A stretch of DNA of 64,000 nt from Paenibacillus_G sp049942825. GTDB lineage: Bacteria > Bacillota > Bacilli > Paenibacillales > NBRC-103111. The notes below the pieces were generated by a model that made no database searches, was not told the origin of the DNA, and worked only from the letters and a program-made list of their open reading frames with translations. The DNA lies in NCBI RefSeq assembly GCF_049942825.1, contig NZ_CP187970.1, positions 2,976,001-3,040,000 on the forward strand, read 5' to 3'. This document shows, piece after piece, positions 15,174 through 23,524 of this stretch (positions are counted from its first letter, which is position 1; every line of letters starts with the position of its first letter). Made by a program: the position numbers and the translations under genes.

Positions 15174-17516
15174 TTACGGTGCGGCCACATACTGCTCCGT
15201 GATCCTCTCGGCGGGCACCGGCCTGCTGAGCAGGTAGCCTTGGATGGCCGCACAGCGGCTGCGGGCCAGCCGGCTGCGCTGCACTTCGGTCTCCACGCCT
15301 TCCGCAACCGTCCCCATCCCGAAGCTGAGAGCCAGAGTGATCAGGGCTTCGGCAATCGCGCCGCCCCCGCCCTCGTCGGTCATCTCCTGCACGAAGGATC
15401 GGTCGATCTTGATTGTCTTTACCGGGAGCTGGCGGATGAGTCCGAGCGAAGAATAGCCGGTCCCGAAGTCATCCAGGGAGATGGAGATGCCGAGGTCCGC
15501 GAGTTCCAGGAGCATCCGGCGCGTGTGCTCGAGATCCCGCACGGCGGCCGTCTCGGTAATCTCCAGGATGAGCAGCTCCGGCGGAAGGCCGGTCTCGGTG
15601 AGAACCATCTTCACTTCTTCGGGGAACGCGGAGCGAATGAGCTGGGGGGCCGACACGTTGACCGATATCGTCCAGCGCCGCCCGAGGTCGTACCAGGCTT
15701 TGTTCTGCCTGCAGGCTTCCACGAGCACCCACTGTCCGATCGGCACGATGAGGCCGCACTCCTCCGCTACCGGGATGAACTCGCCGGGAGGGATCAAGCC
15801 TGCACCCGGCGACATCCAACGGACCAGAGCCTCCATGCCGATGATCCGGCCGGTGGCGAGCTCCGCCTGGGGTTGGTAGTGCAGAACGAGTTCTCCCCGG
15901 TCCAGCGCAAGGCGGAGCCGCTGCTCCAGGTTGAAGCGCGCCTCGGACAGGCGGTTCATCTCCAGATCATAGACGCAGACCCGATTCTTCCCGAGGCTTT
16001 TGGCCCGGTACATAGCATGATCCGCATGCTTCATCAGCGATTCGGTATCCGTGCCGTCATCCGGATAATGAGCAAGGCCGATGCTCGAGGTCAGGTGAAG
16101 CTCCTGGCCCCCATGAACGAACGGCCGGCGGATCATCGCCAGAATGCGGTGAGCCAGATCTTCCGCTTCCGCCCGGTCTACATCGGTGAGAAGGACGAGG
16201 AATTCGTCGCCGCCCAGCCGTGTGATGAGGTGGGGTTCAGGGACAGCGGCCGTTAGAGACTCTGCGACGTGCTGCAGAAGCCGGTCGCCGGTCCCATGTC
16301 CGAGAACATCATTGATCTGCTTGAACCGGTCGAGATCGAGCAGCAGGACGGCCATGCTCCGGCCGGGGTCCTGTGAGACAAGCTCGCCGAACCGCTTGTG
16401 GAACAGCGCCCGGTTTCCGACACAGGTCAGGGTATCGGTATAAGCCATCTGCCGGATCCGGTCTTCCGCCAGCTTCACGGCCGTCACATCCCGGATGATG
16501 TCCATCCGCAGAAGCTCATCTTCATATTCGAAGAAGTCGCAGTCCAGCGAGATGTGCAGGAGTTCCCCCTTCTTCGTCATGATAGGGAAGACAAAGCCCC
16601 GGTGCCGCGCCCGCCGGTCGAAGTCATCGCGAAAATGCTGAAGCCTGGCTGCCCGCTCCGCTTCGGGAAAGATATCCGTAAACAAGCTTCCGGGGCTGAG
16701 ACGGATATGGAACATCTGCTCGGCCATCGGGTTCAGTTCGCGAATCCGGGCGGAGCGGTCCAGCACCATGATGCTGAGCGGGCTCGTCTCGAACAGGATC
16801 CGGAACCGGTTGCCGATTGAGCTCAGGAAATCATATTTGACCATGAGGTAGCGGATCATGGCGATCCAGATCACAGTGCCGTATACAAAAAAGAGCGACG
16901 GCAGCGGCAACCGCGGAGGGAACAGCTCGGCAAGCACCCCGAAGAGAAAGACCCAGACGAACAGAATCGATGAGGATGCGGCCAAAAGGGTGTACTTGCG
17001 CTTCATCCGGTCGGTCGGAACCCGCCGTCTTGCCAGCAGAATCAGCGGCACGAAGGCGGAGATGTAAAAGAGCACGAAGATCATCAGGGCAAAATACCCT
17101 GTAGGCTCGATGACCAGCTTGTTCCAGGGGCCTTCGACAATCGTCCCGGTGAAGATCAGATCCGTATGGCCGCTCTGGAACAGCAGTGTAAGCACCACGG
17201 CCGGACCATAACAGACGGTGTAGTAAAGCAGGGGGTGTACGCGTTCGTTCCAACGAACAAACAGGGTGTAGAAATGATAGGCAAAGCCGATCGACAGCCC
17301 TGCCGAAATCCCCGACCAATTCTCCACAATGGGAATCGAATATTCAGGGGGCAGCAGCGCCCGCACCATCTCCCCGAAAAAGAAGAAGGCCAGGGAGAGC
17401 ATCAGCGCGGCGGCTGTACGGCTTTTGACGTTGTGGCGCCATTCCATCTCGCACGCCATGATCAGGCAAAGAAGGCCGGGTAAGAAATAGAAACCCCAAA
17501 TCAAATAAGAAGTCAT
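15174..17516 (-). CDS. Membrane PAS-GGDEF-EAL c-di-GMP protein
   Basis: A 780-residue protein with about seven hydrophobic segments in residues 1-215 (a 7TM sensor like those of histidine kinases), then PAS (about 230-345), GGDEF (about 350-510) and EAL (about 520-775). The cyclase motif RLGGDEFLVLL is intact, and so are the phosphodiesterase residues (EALVRW, SVNVSAPQL, LEITETAA, DDFGTGYSSLGL, KIDRSFV, AEGVET). Both activities are therefore possible; no RxxD inhibitory site is seen before GGDEF. Start ATG 17516 with AGGAGG 12 bases upstream. A Spo0A core box lies 61 bases upstream. It is convergent with the GNAT gene. Confidence 0.92.
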   Translation of the reverse strand: MTSYLIWGFYFLPGLLCLIMACEMEWRHNVKSRTAAALMLSLAFFFFGEMVRALLPPEYSIPIVENWSGISAGLSIGFAYHFYTLFVRWNERVHPLLYYTVCYGPAVVLTLLFQSGHTDLIFTGTIVEGPWNKLVIEPTGYFALMIFVLFYISAFVPLILLARRRVPTDRMKRKYTLLAASSSILFVWVFLFGVLAELFPPRLPLPSLFFVYGTVIWIAMIRYLMVKYDFLSSIGNRFRILFETSPLSIMVLDRSARIRELNPMAEQMFHIRLSPGSLFTDIFPEAERAARLQHFRDDFDRRARHRGFVFPIMTKKGELLHISLDCDFFEYEDELLRMDIIRDVTAVKLAEDRIRQMAYTDTLTCVGNRALFHKRFGELVSQDPGRSMAVLLLDLDRFKQINDVLGHGTGDRLLQHVAESLTAAVPEPHLITRLGGDEFLVLLTDVDRAEAEDLAHRILAMIRRPFVHGGQELHLTSSIGLAHYPDDGTDTESLMKHADHAMYRAKSLGKNRVCVYDLEMNRLSEARFNLEQRLRLALDRGELVLHYQPQAELATGRIIGMEALVRWMSPGAGLIPPGEFIPVAEECGLIVPIGQWVLVEACRQNKAWYDLGRRWTISVNVSAPQLIRSAFPEEVKMVLTETGLPPELLILEITETAAVRDLEHTRRMLLELADLGISISLDDFGTGYSSLGLIRQLPVKTIKIDRSFVQEMTDEGGGGAIAEALITLALSFGMGTVAEGVETEVQRSRLARSRCAAIQGYLLSRPVPAERITEQYVAAP

Positions 17517-17577
17517 AGTAGTGGTGAACCTCCTATGCAGAAGAAGCGATGCTGCGCAGTCTCAGGATGCTTTATAA

Positions 17578-17584
17578 TTCGACA
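17578..17584 (-). promoter_or_regulatory. Spo0A core box upstream of the second GGDEF-EAL gene
   Basis: TGTCGAA on the minus strand, in context TGTTGTCGAATTATAAAG (8 of 10 to TTTTGTCGAA). It abuts a TATAAA that could serve as -10, which would fit repression. A single 7-mer is weak evidence on its own. Confidence 0.35.
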
Positions 17585-17759
17585 ACAGAAACCGTTTTCC
17601 TCCCTGCTGCGGTCCGGCTTGTAAAGTGCAGGTGTCCTATAGTGTGATTGGGGAGGATATGTTAGACTATTGAACTATCGGCCGGATCCTGTAAACCGTA
17701 ACCGACGATACGGATTCATACGATAGCGTACCTACCAGGTAAAATTAGAGGTGAACAAC

Positions 17760-19520
17760 ATGGCTAAAGGGCTGCCCAAAATTCCCGTACGCGATTATGT
17801 ACTGCTGCTGTCCCAGTATCTGAAAAACCAGCGGGGAAGCATGCTGCTGCTGACCTTCCTGCTGCTCTTCGGTATCGCCATGCAGCTGATCACGCCGCAG
17901 ATTATCCGCTACTTTATCGATACGGCGCAGTCGCAGCCGAGCTCCCGGCCGCTTTATTATGCCGCCGGACTTTTCCTGGCCGCCACACTGCTGCAGCAGG
18001 TGGTGAATGTTGGGGCGAGCTACGTCGGAGCGAGCGTCGGATGGATTGCGACGAATCAGCTCCGCCTCGATGTGGCGTCCCACTGTCTGAGGCTGGATAT
18101 GTCCTTTCACAAATCCCAGACCTCGGGGGCCATCATCGAGCGGGTGGACGGGGACATCAACGCTCTGTCCAATTTCTTCTCAAGCTTCGTCATCACCCTG
18201 CTGAGCAACGTGATCCTGGTGGCCGGCATGCTTGTGCTGCTGTTCCGCGAAGGGTGGCTGATCGGTGTGGGCATGCTGTTCTTCGTGCTCTTCGCCCTGG
18301 CGTCCATCCAATACATACGCCGCTTCGCCGTGCCCCATTGGGGCAAGCTGAGGGAAATCAGCGCCCGGTTCTACGGATTCCTCGGTGAGCATCTCGAGGG
18401 AACGGAGGATACACGGGCCAACGGGGCGACAGGCTACGTCATGTTCCGCTTTCATGGGCTGCTCAGGGAGTGGCTTCCGCTGAGAATCCGGGCTTTCCTC
18501 GGTTGGGCTTCCATGTGGATCACCACGCTGATCGTGTTCACGATCGGCAGCGCCGTAGCCTTCGCGCTCAGCTACAGCTTATGGAAGCAGGGGGCGATTA
18601 CGCTGGGTACCGTCTATATGATCTTCTATTATACGGAGCTGATGTCGAAGCCCATCGAGCAGATCCGCACCCAGATGGAGGATCTGCAAAAAGCCGATGC
18701 AAGCATCATCCGGGTCAGGGAGCTGCTGGCTACGCCGCCCGCGATCCAGGACGGCCCCGGCACACCGGTGCCGGAAGGTCCGCTGTCCGTTGAGTTTGGC
18801 CGGGTCTCCTTCAGCTATGATGCCGGGGGACGGACTCTCGACGGCATAAGCTTCCGTCTGGAGCCAGGTCAGGTGCTGGGGCTGCTCGGCCGCACGGGGA
18901 GCGGCAAGACGACGCTGGCCCGCCTGCTGCTCCGCTTCTACGACGTGGATGAGGGCGAGATCCGCATCGGCGGAACGGAGATCCGGGAACCGAAGCTCCA
19001 GCAGCTGCGGGGCCGGGTCGGCATGGTTACGCAGAATATCGAGATCTTCCAGGGCACGCTCCGCGATAACCTGACCTTCTTCGACGACACGATCCCGGAT
19101 GGCCAGGTAACCGGCGTCCTCGGCGAGCTCGGGCTTCAGGATTGGCTGGACTCCCTGCCTCAGGGACTCGATACGCAGCTGGAATCCGGGGGCGGAGGGC
19201 TGTCCGCGGGTGAAGCCCAGCTGCTCTCCTTCGCCCGAGTGTTCCTCACCGACCCGGGGCTCGTCATTCTCGACGAAGCGTCATCCCGGCTCGACCCGGC
19301 TACGGAGCAGCGGATCGAGCGGGCGATGAACCGGCTGCTCGTCGGACGCACCTGTATTATCATCGCCCACCGGCTTGCCACGATCGAGCGGGCCGACCGC
19401 ATCCTGATTCTGGAGGACGGCCGGATTATCGAGGAAGGGGAGCGGGAGGCCCTCCGGCGCGATCCCGATTCCCGATATGCCCGAATGCTGCAGGTAGGAA
19501 TGGAGGAGATGCTCGTATGA
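17760..19520 (+). CDS. Heterodimeric ABC exporter, subunit 1
   Basis: A 586-residue half-transporter: six-helix exporter membrane domain (about 1-320) fused to an ATPase domain (about 335-580). Walker A GRTGSGKTT, Walker B LVILDEASSRLD with the catalytic Glu, and H-loop IIAHRLATIE are normal, but the signature reads LSAGE instead of LSGGQ. Start ATG 17760 is chosen behind AGAGGTGA; the GTG at 17751 lies inside that site. Its stop overlaps the start of the next half-transporter (ATGA), so the two are translationally coupled. The substrate is unknown; such pairs export drugs, lipids or peptides. Confidence 0.9.
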   Translation: MAKGLPKIPVRDYVLLLSQYLKNQRGSMLLLTFLLLFGIAMQLITPQIIRYFIDTAQSQPSSRPLYYAAGLFLAATLLQQVVNVGASYVGASVGWIATNQLRLDVASHCLRLDMSFHKSQTSGAIIERVDGDINALSNFFSSFVITLLSNVILVAGMLVLLFREGWLIGVGMLFFVLFALASIQYIRRFAVPHWGKLREISARFYGFLGEHLEGTEDTRANGATGYVMFRFHGLLREWLPLRIRAFLGWASMWITTLIVFTIGSAVAFALSYSLWKQGAITLGTVYMIFYYTELMSKPIEQIRTQMEDLQKADASIIRVRELLATPPAIQDGPGTPVPEGPLSVEFGRVSFSYDAGGRTLDGISFRLEPGQVLGLLGRTGSGKTTLARLLLRFYDVDEGEIRIGGTEIREPKLQQLRGRVGMVTQNIEIFQGTLRDNLTFFDDTIPDGQVTGVLGELGLQDWLDSLPQGLDTQLESGGGGLSAGEAQLLSFARVFLTDPGLVILDEASSRLDPATEQRIERAMNRLLVGRTCIIIAHRLATIERADRILILEDGRIIEEGEREALRRDPDSRYARMLQVGMEEMLV

Positions 19521-21277
19521 CGACCTTTACATTTCTGTGGCGCCTGACCCGCTACCGGCTCGGACTTTACTTTCTGAATGCGCTCGCCTGGACCCTGATC
19601 TATCTGGCACCGATTGTTCCGGGGCTGCTTACCAAAGCATTCTTCGACATGCTGTCCGGGAGCTCGCCGTATCAGCTGGGCCTCGGCATGATCATCGTGC
19701 TCCTCCTGGCGGCGGCGCTGGCCCGGGTGGTACTCATTATCTTTGGCTTCATGACGGACGTCCAGTTCCGCTTTCGGATCGGGGGCCTGCTGCGCCGCAA
19801 CCTGCTCAGCCATGTGCTGAAGGAGCCGGGCGCCCGTGCGATTCCGACCTCACCCGGGGAGGCGATCTCTTCGTTCCGTGACGATGTCGAACAGGTCGAG
19901 GAGACGGTGAGCTGGTCGGTGGACGCGTTCGGCATGACGCTCTTCGCCGCGGTTTCCTGCTTCATCCTCATCCGGATCAACGCCGAGATGACCCTGTGGG
20001 TGTTCCTGCCGCTCGTTCTTGTCGTAACGGTGGCGCAGCTCTCCACGGCGATGCTGCAGAAGTACCGGGCCGCCAGCCGGGAAGCGACCAGCCAGGTGAC
20101 CGGGGCGATTTCGGAGATGTTCAGCACCGTGCAGTCCATCCAGGTCGCCGGCGCGGAGGACCGGGTCATCCGGCGGTTCAAGGAACTCGGAGAGCAGCGG
20201 CGGGAAGCGATGCTGAAGGACCGGCTGCTTAGCACGTCGCTCGAGTCGATCTTCAGCAATGCCGTCAACTTCGGTACGGGGCTGATCCTCATCCTAGCTG
20301 CGGATTCCATGCGAAGCGGCACCTTCACGGTAGGAGATTTCGCCCTATTCGTATACTATTTGAACTTCGTTACCCAGTTTATCCAGAACTTCGGAAAGTT
20401 CATGACCTATTACAAGCAAAGCACCGTCGCGCAGGAACGGCTGCAGAGCCTGCTGCAGGGCGCGCCGCCCGAGCGGCTGACGGAGCATCACCCCTTGCTG
20501 CTGCGCGGCGAGCTGCCGGAACCGGAAGAAGCGGTGCGCCGTCCGGAGGACCGGCTGCAGCGGCTGAGCGTCTCCGGCTTGACGTACCGCTATCCGGAGA
20601 CGGGCCGGGGGGTCGAGGACATTGACCTGGAGCTTGAGCGCGGCGCCTTCGTCGTCGTTACCGGCCGGGTCGGCTCGGGAAAAACAACGCTCGTGCGCAC
20701 GCTCCTCGGTCTGCTGCCGAAGCAGGCGGGAGACATCGTCTGGAACGGGAAAAGGGTCGCAGAGCCGTCCGAGTTCTTCATCCCGCCTCACAGCGCCTAT
20801 ACGCCGCAGATTCCGCGGCTCTACAGCGATACGCTCGAGAACAACATCCTGCTCGGAATGCGGGCGGACCCGGCCAGGGTCAGCCGGGCAGTGCAGGCGG
20901 CCGTGCTGGAGGAGGACCTTGAGCGGCTCGGGCGCGGGATGGAGACGGTCATCGGCCCGCGCGGCGTGAAGCTCTCGGGCGGCCAGGCCCAGCGTGCGGC
21001 CGCTGCCCGGATGTTCGTCCGGGAGGCCGAGCTGCTCGTCTTCGACGACCTCTCCAGCGCTCTGGACGTCGACACGGAGAGTAAGCTGTGGGAGCGGCTG
21101 GAAGCCCAGCGCTCCGGCGCCGCCTGCCTGGTCGTCTCGCACCGCAAGGCGGCGCTGGCTCGGGCGGACCGGATTATCGTGCTGAAGGACGGCCGGGTCG
21201 AGGCTTCGGGAACGCTGGAGGAGCTCCTCGAGACAAGCGTGGAGCTGCGCAGACTGTGGCACCGCGGCGAGAACTGA
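19517..21277 (+). CDS. Heterodimeric ABC exporter, subunit 2
   Basis: A 586-residue half-transporter with the same layout as its partner (membrane domain about 1-320, ATPase about 340-580). Here the signature KLSGGQAQRAAAAR is canonical but the Walker B reads LLVFDDLSSALD, with Asp in place of the catalytic Glu. Combined with subunit 1 (Glu present, signature altered) this gives one consensus and one degenerate ATP site, the known asymmetry of heterodimeric exporters of the TM287/288 and BmrCD type. The ATGA overlap with the upstream gene supports equal production. A perfect 20-bp inverted repeat 170 bases downstream probably terminates the operon. Confidence 0.9.
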   Translation: MTTFTFLWRLTRYRLGLYFLNALAWTLIYLAPIVPGLLTKAFFDMLSGSSPYQLGLGMIIVLLLAAALARVVLIIFGFMTDVQFRFRIGGLLRRNLLSHVLKEPGARAIPTSPGEAISSFRDDVEQVEETVSWSVDAFGMTLFAAVSCFILIRINAEMTLWVFLPLVLVVTVAQLSTAMLQKYRAASREATSQVTGAISEMFSTVQSIQVAGAEDRVIRRFKELGEQRREAMLKDRLLSTSLESIFSNAVNFGTGLILILAADSMRSGTFTVGDFALFVYYLNFVTQFIQNFGKFMTYYKQSTVAQERLQSLLQGAPPERLTEHHPLLLRGELPEPEEAVRRPEDRLQRLSVSGLTYRYPETGRGVEDIDLELERGAFVVVTGRVGSGKTTLVRTLLGLLPKQAGDIVWNGKRVAEPSEFFIPPHSAYTPQIPRLYSDTLENNILLGMRADPARVSRAVQAAVLEEDLERLGRGMETVIGPRGVKLSGGQAQRAAAARMFVREAELLVFDDLSSALDVDTESKLWERLEAQRSGAACLVVSHRKAALARADRIIVLKDGRVEASGTLEELLETSVELRRLWHRGEN

Positions 21278-21741
21278 GGTGCCGGGCGGCGCCCGCTGCC
21301 GCTGGTGCGATCAAGCGGTAAGAGGATGCCCGGCACCACAGCTATTTCCCGGGGAAGCGCAGAAGTCGACAGCCTTCGGCAGGAAGCGGCAATGCCCGCC
21401 GCTCAGCCCCATCGCCGCATACCGGGGGCCGTGCACCTCCGCTGACGTGACCCCAAAGAAGCCCTTCCGTGCCGCCTGCCGGAAGGGCTTCTTTGGGGTG
21501 AGCTGCCGCGGAATAAGCCGCTACCTTGCCCGTCGGATGGATAAAACGGCGGGCGCGGTCCCCGGGCCTGACGCCGCAATGCCGCCGTGCAGGCGTAGAA
21601 GGGACGTACACGGAGGAGGGGGCTGTCATCAGCGGGCTGCCCGCGGGGCGGACAAACCGCTGGCTTCAGCCGCCCTTGCCCTAAGCTGAGCGGGGCGGCT
21701 TAGGCATCGATTGTCCATGGCCGGAAAAGGAAGCCGGGTAT
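21278..21741. other. Intergenic region between ABC exporter and hisS
   Basis: 464 GC-rich bases between two convergent genes. Apart from the large inverted repeat at 21450-21499 I see no gene or other element. Confidence 0.5.
21450..21499. terminator. Perfect 20-bp inverted repeat, probable bidirectional terminator
   Basis: Arms 21450-21469 (starts ACCCCAAAG) and 21480-21499 (ends CTTTGGGGT) match perfectly around a 10-base loop. T-rich tracts lie inside the arms, not after them. It sits between convergent genes. Confidence 0.6.
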
Positions 21742-22995
21742 CTACCTGCCGCAGCGGTACAGAAAGGCGTCGAGCGGAAGACGCATCTGATCTCCGGTGG
21801 CGAGCTCTTTGATCTCGACGCTGCCGGCTTCTTCCTCTTCGCCGCTCAGGACGAGCAGGTAGGCGGCCCCTGCCCGGAGGGCCGACTTCAGCGCCCCCTT
21901 CCAGCCGGCAGGCTCGAGCGGGGACGCGGCGGCCAGGCCTGCCCGGCGCAGCGCATCCAGCACAGGGAGCACCCGGGGGCAGGCGGCTTCGGAGAGGGGC
22001 ACGACCCAGACGTCGGGCCCCGGGGCGGGGGACGCCGGCAGGGCTCCGGTTTCCCGTAGGAGGAGCAGCGTCCGCTCAAGTCCGATGCCGAAGCCGGCGG
22101 CGGGCAGCGGCGGTCCGCCGAGCTCCACGTACAGCGCGTTGTAGCGGCCTCCTCCGGCGACGGCCGATCCGCTGTGCTGGATTTCGAATACGGTTCCCGT
22201 GTAATAATCGAGGCCCCGCACCAACAGCGCATCGCGCACATAAGGGATGCCGAGCGACTCCAGCGCGGCGTCGACTCCGGCGGCATGGCCGCGGCAGGGC
22301 GGGCACAGCGCCTCGGACAGCCGGGGCGCCTGCTCCAGCCGGCGCCGGCAGCCGGACTGCTTGCAGTCGAGCGTGCGCAGCGGATTCAGCTCGAGCCGCC
22401 GCAGGCAGTCGGCGCAGAGCTCCCCGGGCTCCTGCTGCAGATAGGACTGCAGCCTGCGGGTATAGTCCTGCCGGCAGCCCTGGCAGCCTACGCTGCCTAC
22501 GGACACGGTGAGCCCGGGCACGCCAAGCTCCTCGTAGAAGCGAAGCGCCATGGCCATCAGCTCCGCATCGGCCAGCGGGGAGGCGGAGCCGACCGCTTCC
22601 ACGCCGAACTGCGTGTGCTGCCGCAGCCTTCCCTGGCCCGGACGCTCGTAGCGGAACATCGGGCCGATGTAGTAGAGCTTCATCGGCAGGGAGCCGCAGT
22701 AGAGCCGTCCCTGCAGGAAGGCCCGGGCTGCACCGGCGGTTCCTTCCGGCCGCAGGGCCAGCCGCCTGCCGCCCCGGTCGGTCAGGGTATACATTTCTTT
22801 CTCGACAATGTCCGTGGCGTCCCCTACGCTGCGGCTGTACAGCTCCTCGTATTCCAGGAGGGGCGTGCGGATTTCCTTGGCATGATACAGGCGCGCCACC
22901 TTTCTTGCAGCGTCTTCCACGCGGTGCCATAGGAAGCTCTCTTCGGGCAGCACGTCAGCCGTGCCGCGGGGGCGGATCCATTCTTTGATTTTCAT
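21742..22995 (-). CDS. hisS: Histidyl-tRNA synthetase
   Basis: A 417-residue class II synthetase that charges tRNA-His. Motif 2 (MFRYERPGQGRLRQHTQFGVEAVG region), the histidine-specific signatures LVRGLDYYTGTVFE and AGGGRYNALYVELGG, and motif 3 (GFGIGLERTLLLL) are present; the anticodon-binding domain occupies the last 95 residues. A cysteine-rich insertion (about 185-255; CQGC, CADC, DCKQSGC, CPPC) is seen in several Firmicute HisRS and may bind zinc. The start is ATG 22995 behind GGAGGG. The open frame reaches 23166, but that extension is T-box leader, not protein. Histidine supply presumably controls expression through the leader. Confidence 0.95.
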   Translation of the reverse strand: MKIKEWIRPRGTADVLPEESFLWHRVEDAARKVARLYHAKEIRTPLLEYEELYSRSVGDATDIVEKEMYTLTDRGGRRLALRPEGTAGAARAFLQGRLYCGSLPMKLYYIGPMFRYERPGQGRLRQHTQFGVEAVGSASPLADAELMAMALRFYEELGVPGLTVSVGSVGCQGCRQDYTRRLQSYLQQEPGELCADCLRRLELNPLRTLDCKQSGCRRRLEQAPRLSEALCPPCRGHAAGVDAALESLGIPYVRDALLVRGLDYYTGTVFEIQHSGSAVAGGGRYNALYVELGGPPLPAAGFGIGLERTLLLLRETGALPASPAPGPDVWVVPLSEAACPRVLPVLDALRRAGLAAASPLEPAGWKGALKSALRAGAAYLLVLSGEEEEAGSVEIKELATGDQMRLPLDAFLYRCGR

Positions 22996-23077
22996 TGTCT
23001 TTTCCCTCCTGGTTACAAGTTTGGTGTACAGCATCCGTGCGTTGAGCTGGGACAGGGAGAGCCGGGCAGGAGAACGC

Positions 23078-23443
23078 AAAAAAGCCCCATCCCAAACGGG
23101 ACGAGGCTCGGCTCGCGGTACCACCCATGTTACACTGCACCCGGCCCATCCAAGGAAGGGGAGCACAGCATCTCTCGATAGGGGTCAAAACGACTAACCC
23201 CTCTTCCGCTGATAACGGTGGAAGTCTCCGGTGCCGCCTACTGGGCCGCCGCGGGTTAAGCCGCGGAGCGGTTCGGAGCACAGCTCAAGGGTGTGTTTCG
23301 GTCTCTTCCTACGTCCGGTTCGCACCAACCACCGGCTCTCTGTACGTACGGGCAAGGGACTTACTCTCCCTGTCAACGCCTGCATTGCTATAAGTGAATC
23401 CATCACACGAATGGAATGATTTGGATCATTCCTGCTCAACTTA
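23078..23443 (-). promoter_or_regulatory. T-box leader of hisS (histidine specifier)
   Basis: The leader carries the T-box core whose plus-strand complement CGCGGTACCACCC is at 23114-23126, the AGAGAGCCGG bulge motif, and a terminator (stem AGCC..TCCC/GGGA..GGCT) ending in six T at 23078-23083. A CAC histidine triplet in context GAAACACACC (about 23293-23295) is the best specifier candidate. Uncharged tRNA-His would pair and prevent termination. Confidence 0.9.
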
Positions 23444-23449
23444 CCAAGG

Positions 23450-23479
23450 ATTCTACAACGGGAGTCTTCCGGTTGTCAA
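23450..23479 (-). promoter_or_regulatory. Promoter of the T-box/hisS transcript
   Basis: TTGACA (23474-23479), 18-base spacer and TAGAAT (23450-23455) on the minus strand, just before the T-box leader. Confidence 0.75.
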
Positions 23480-23524
23480 CTCCCTTGCGAGGAGGAGGGG
23501 CCGCTCTGTTTCCAGGCTCCGCTC

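Noticed and set aside
22996..23166. N-terminal extension of HisS
   Set aside because: This open frame is the T-box core and terminator; the family starts at MKIKEWIRPRG (22995) with its own ribosome-binding site.
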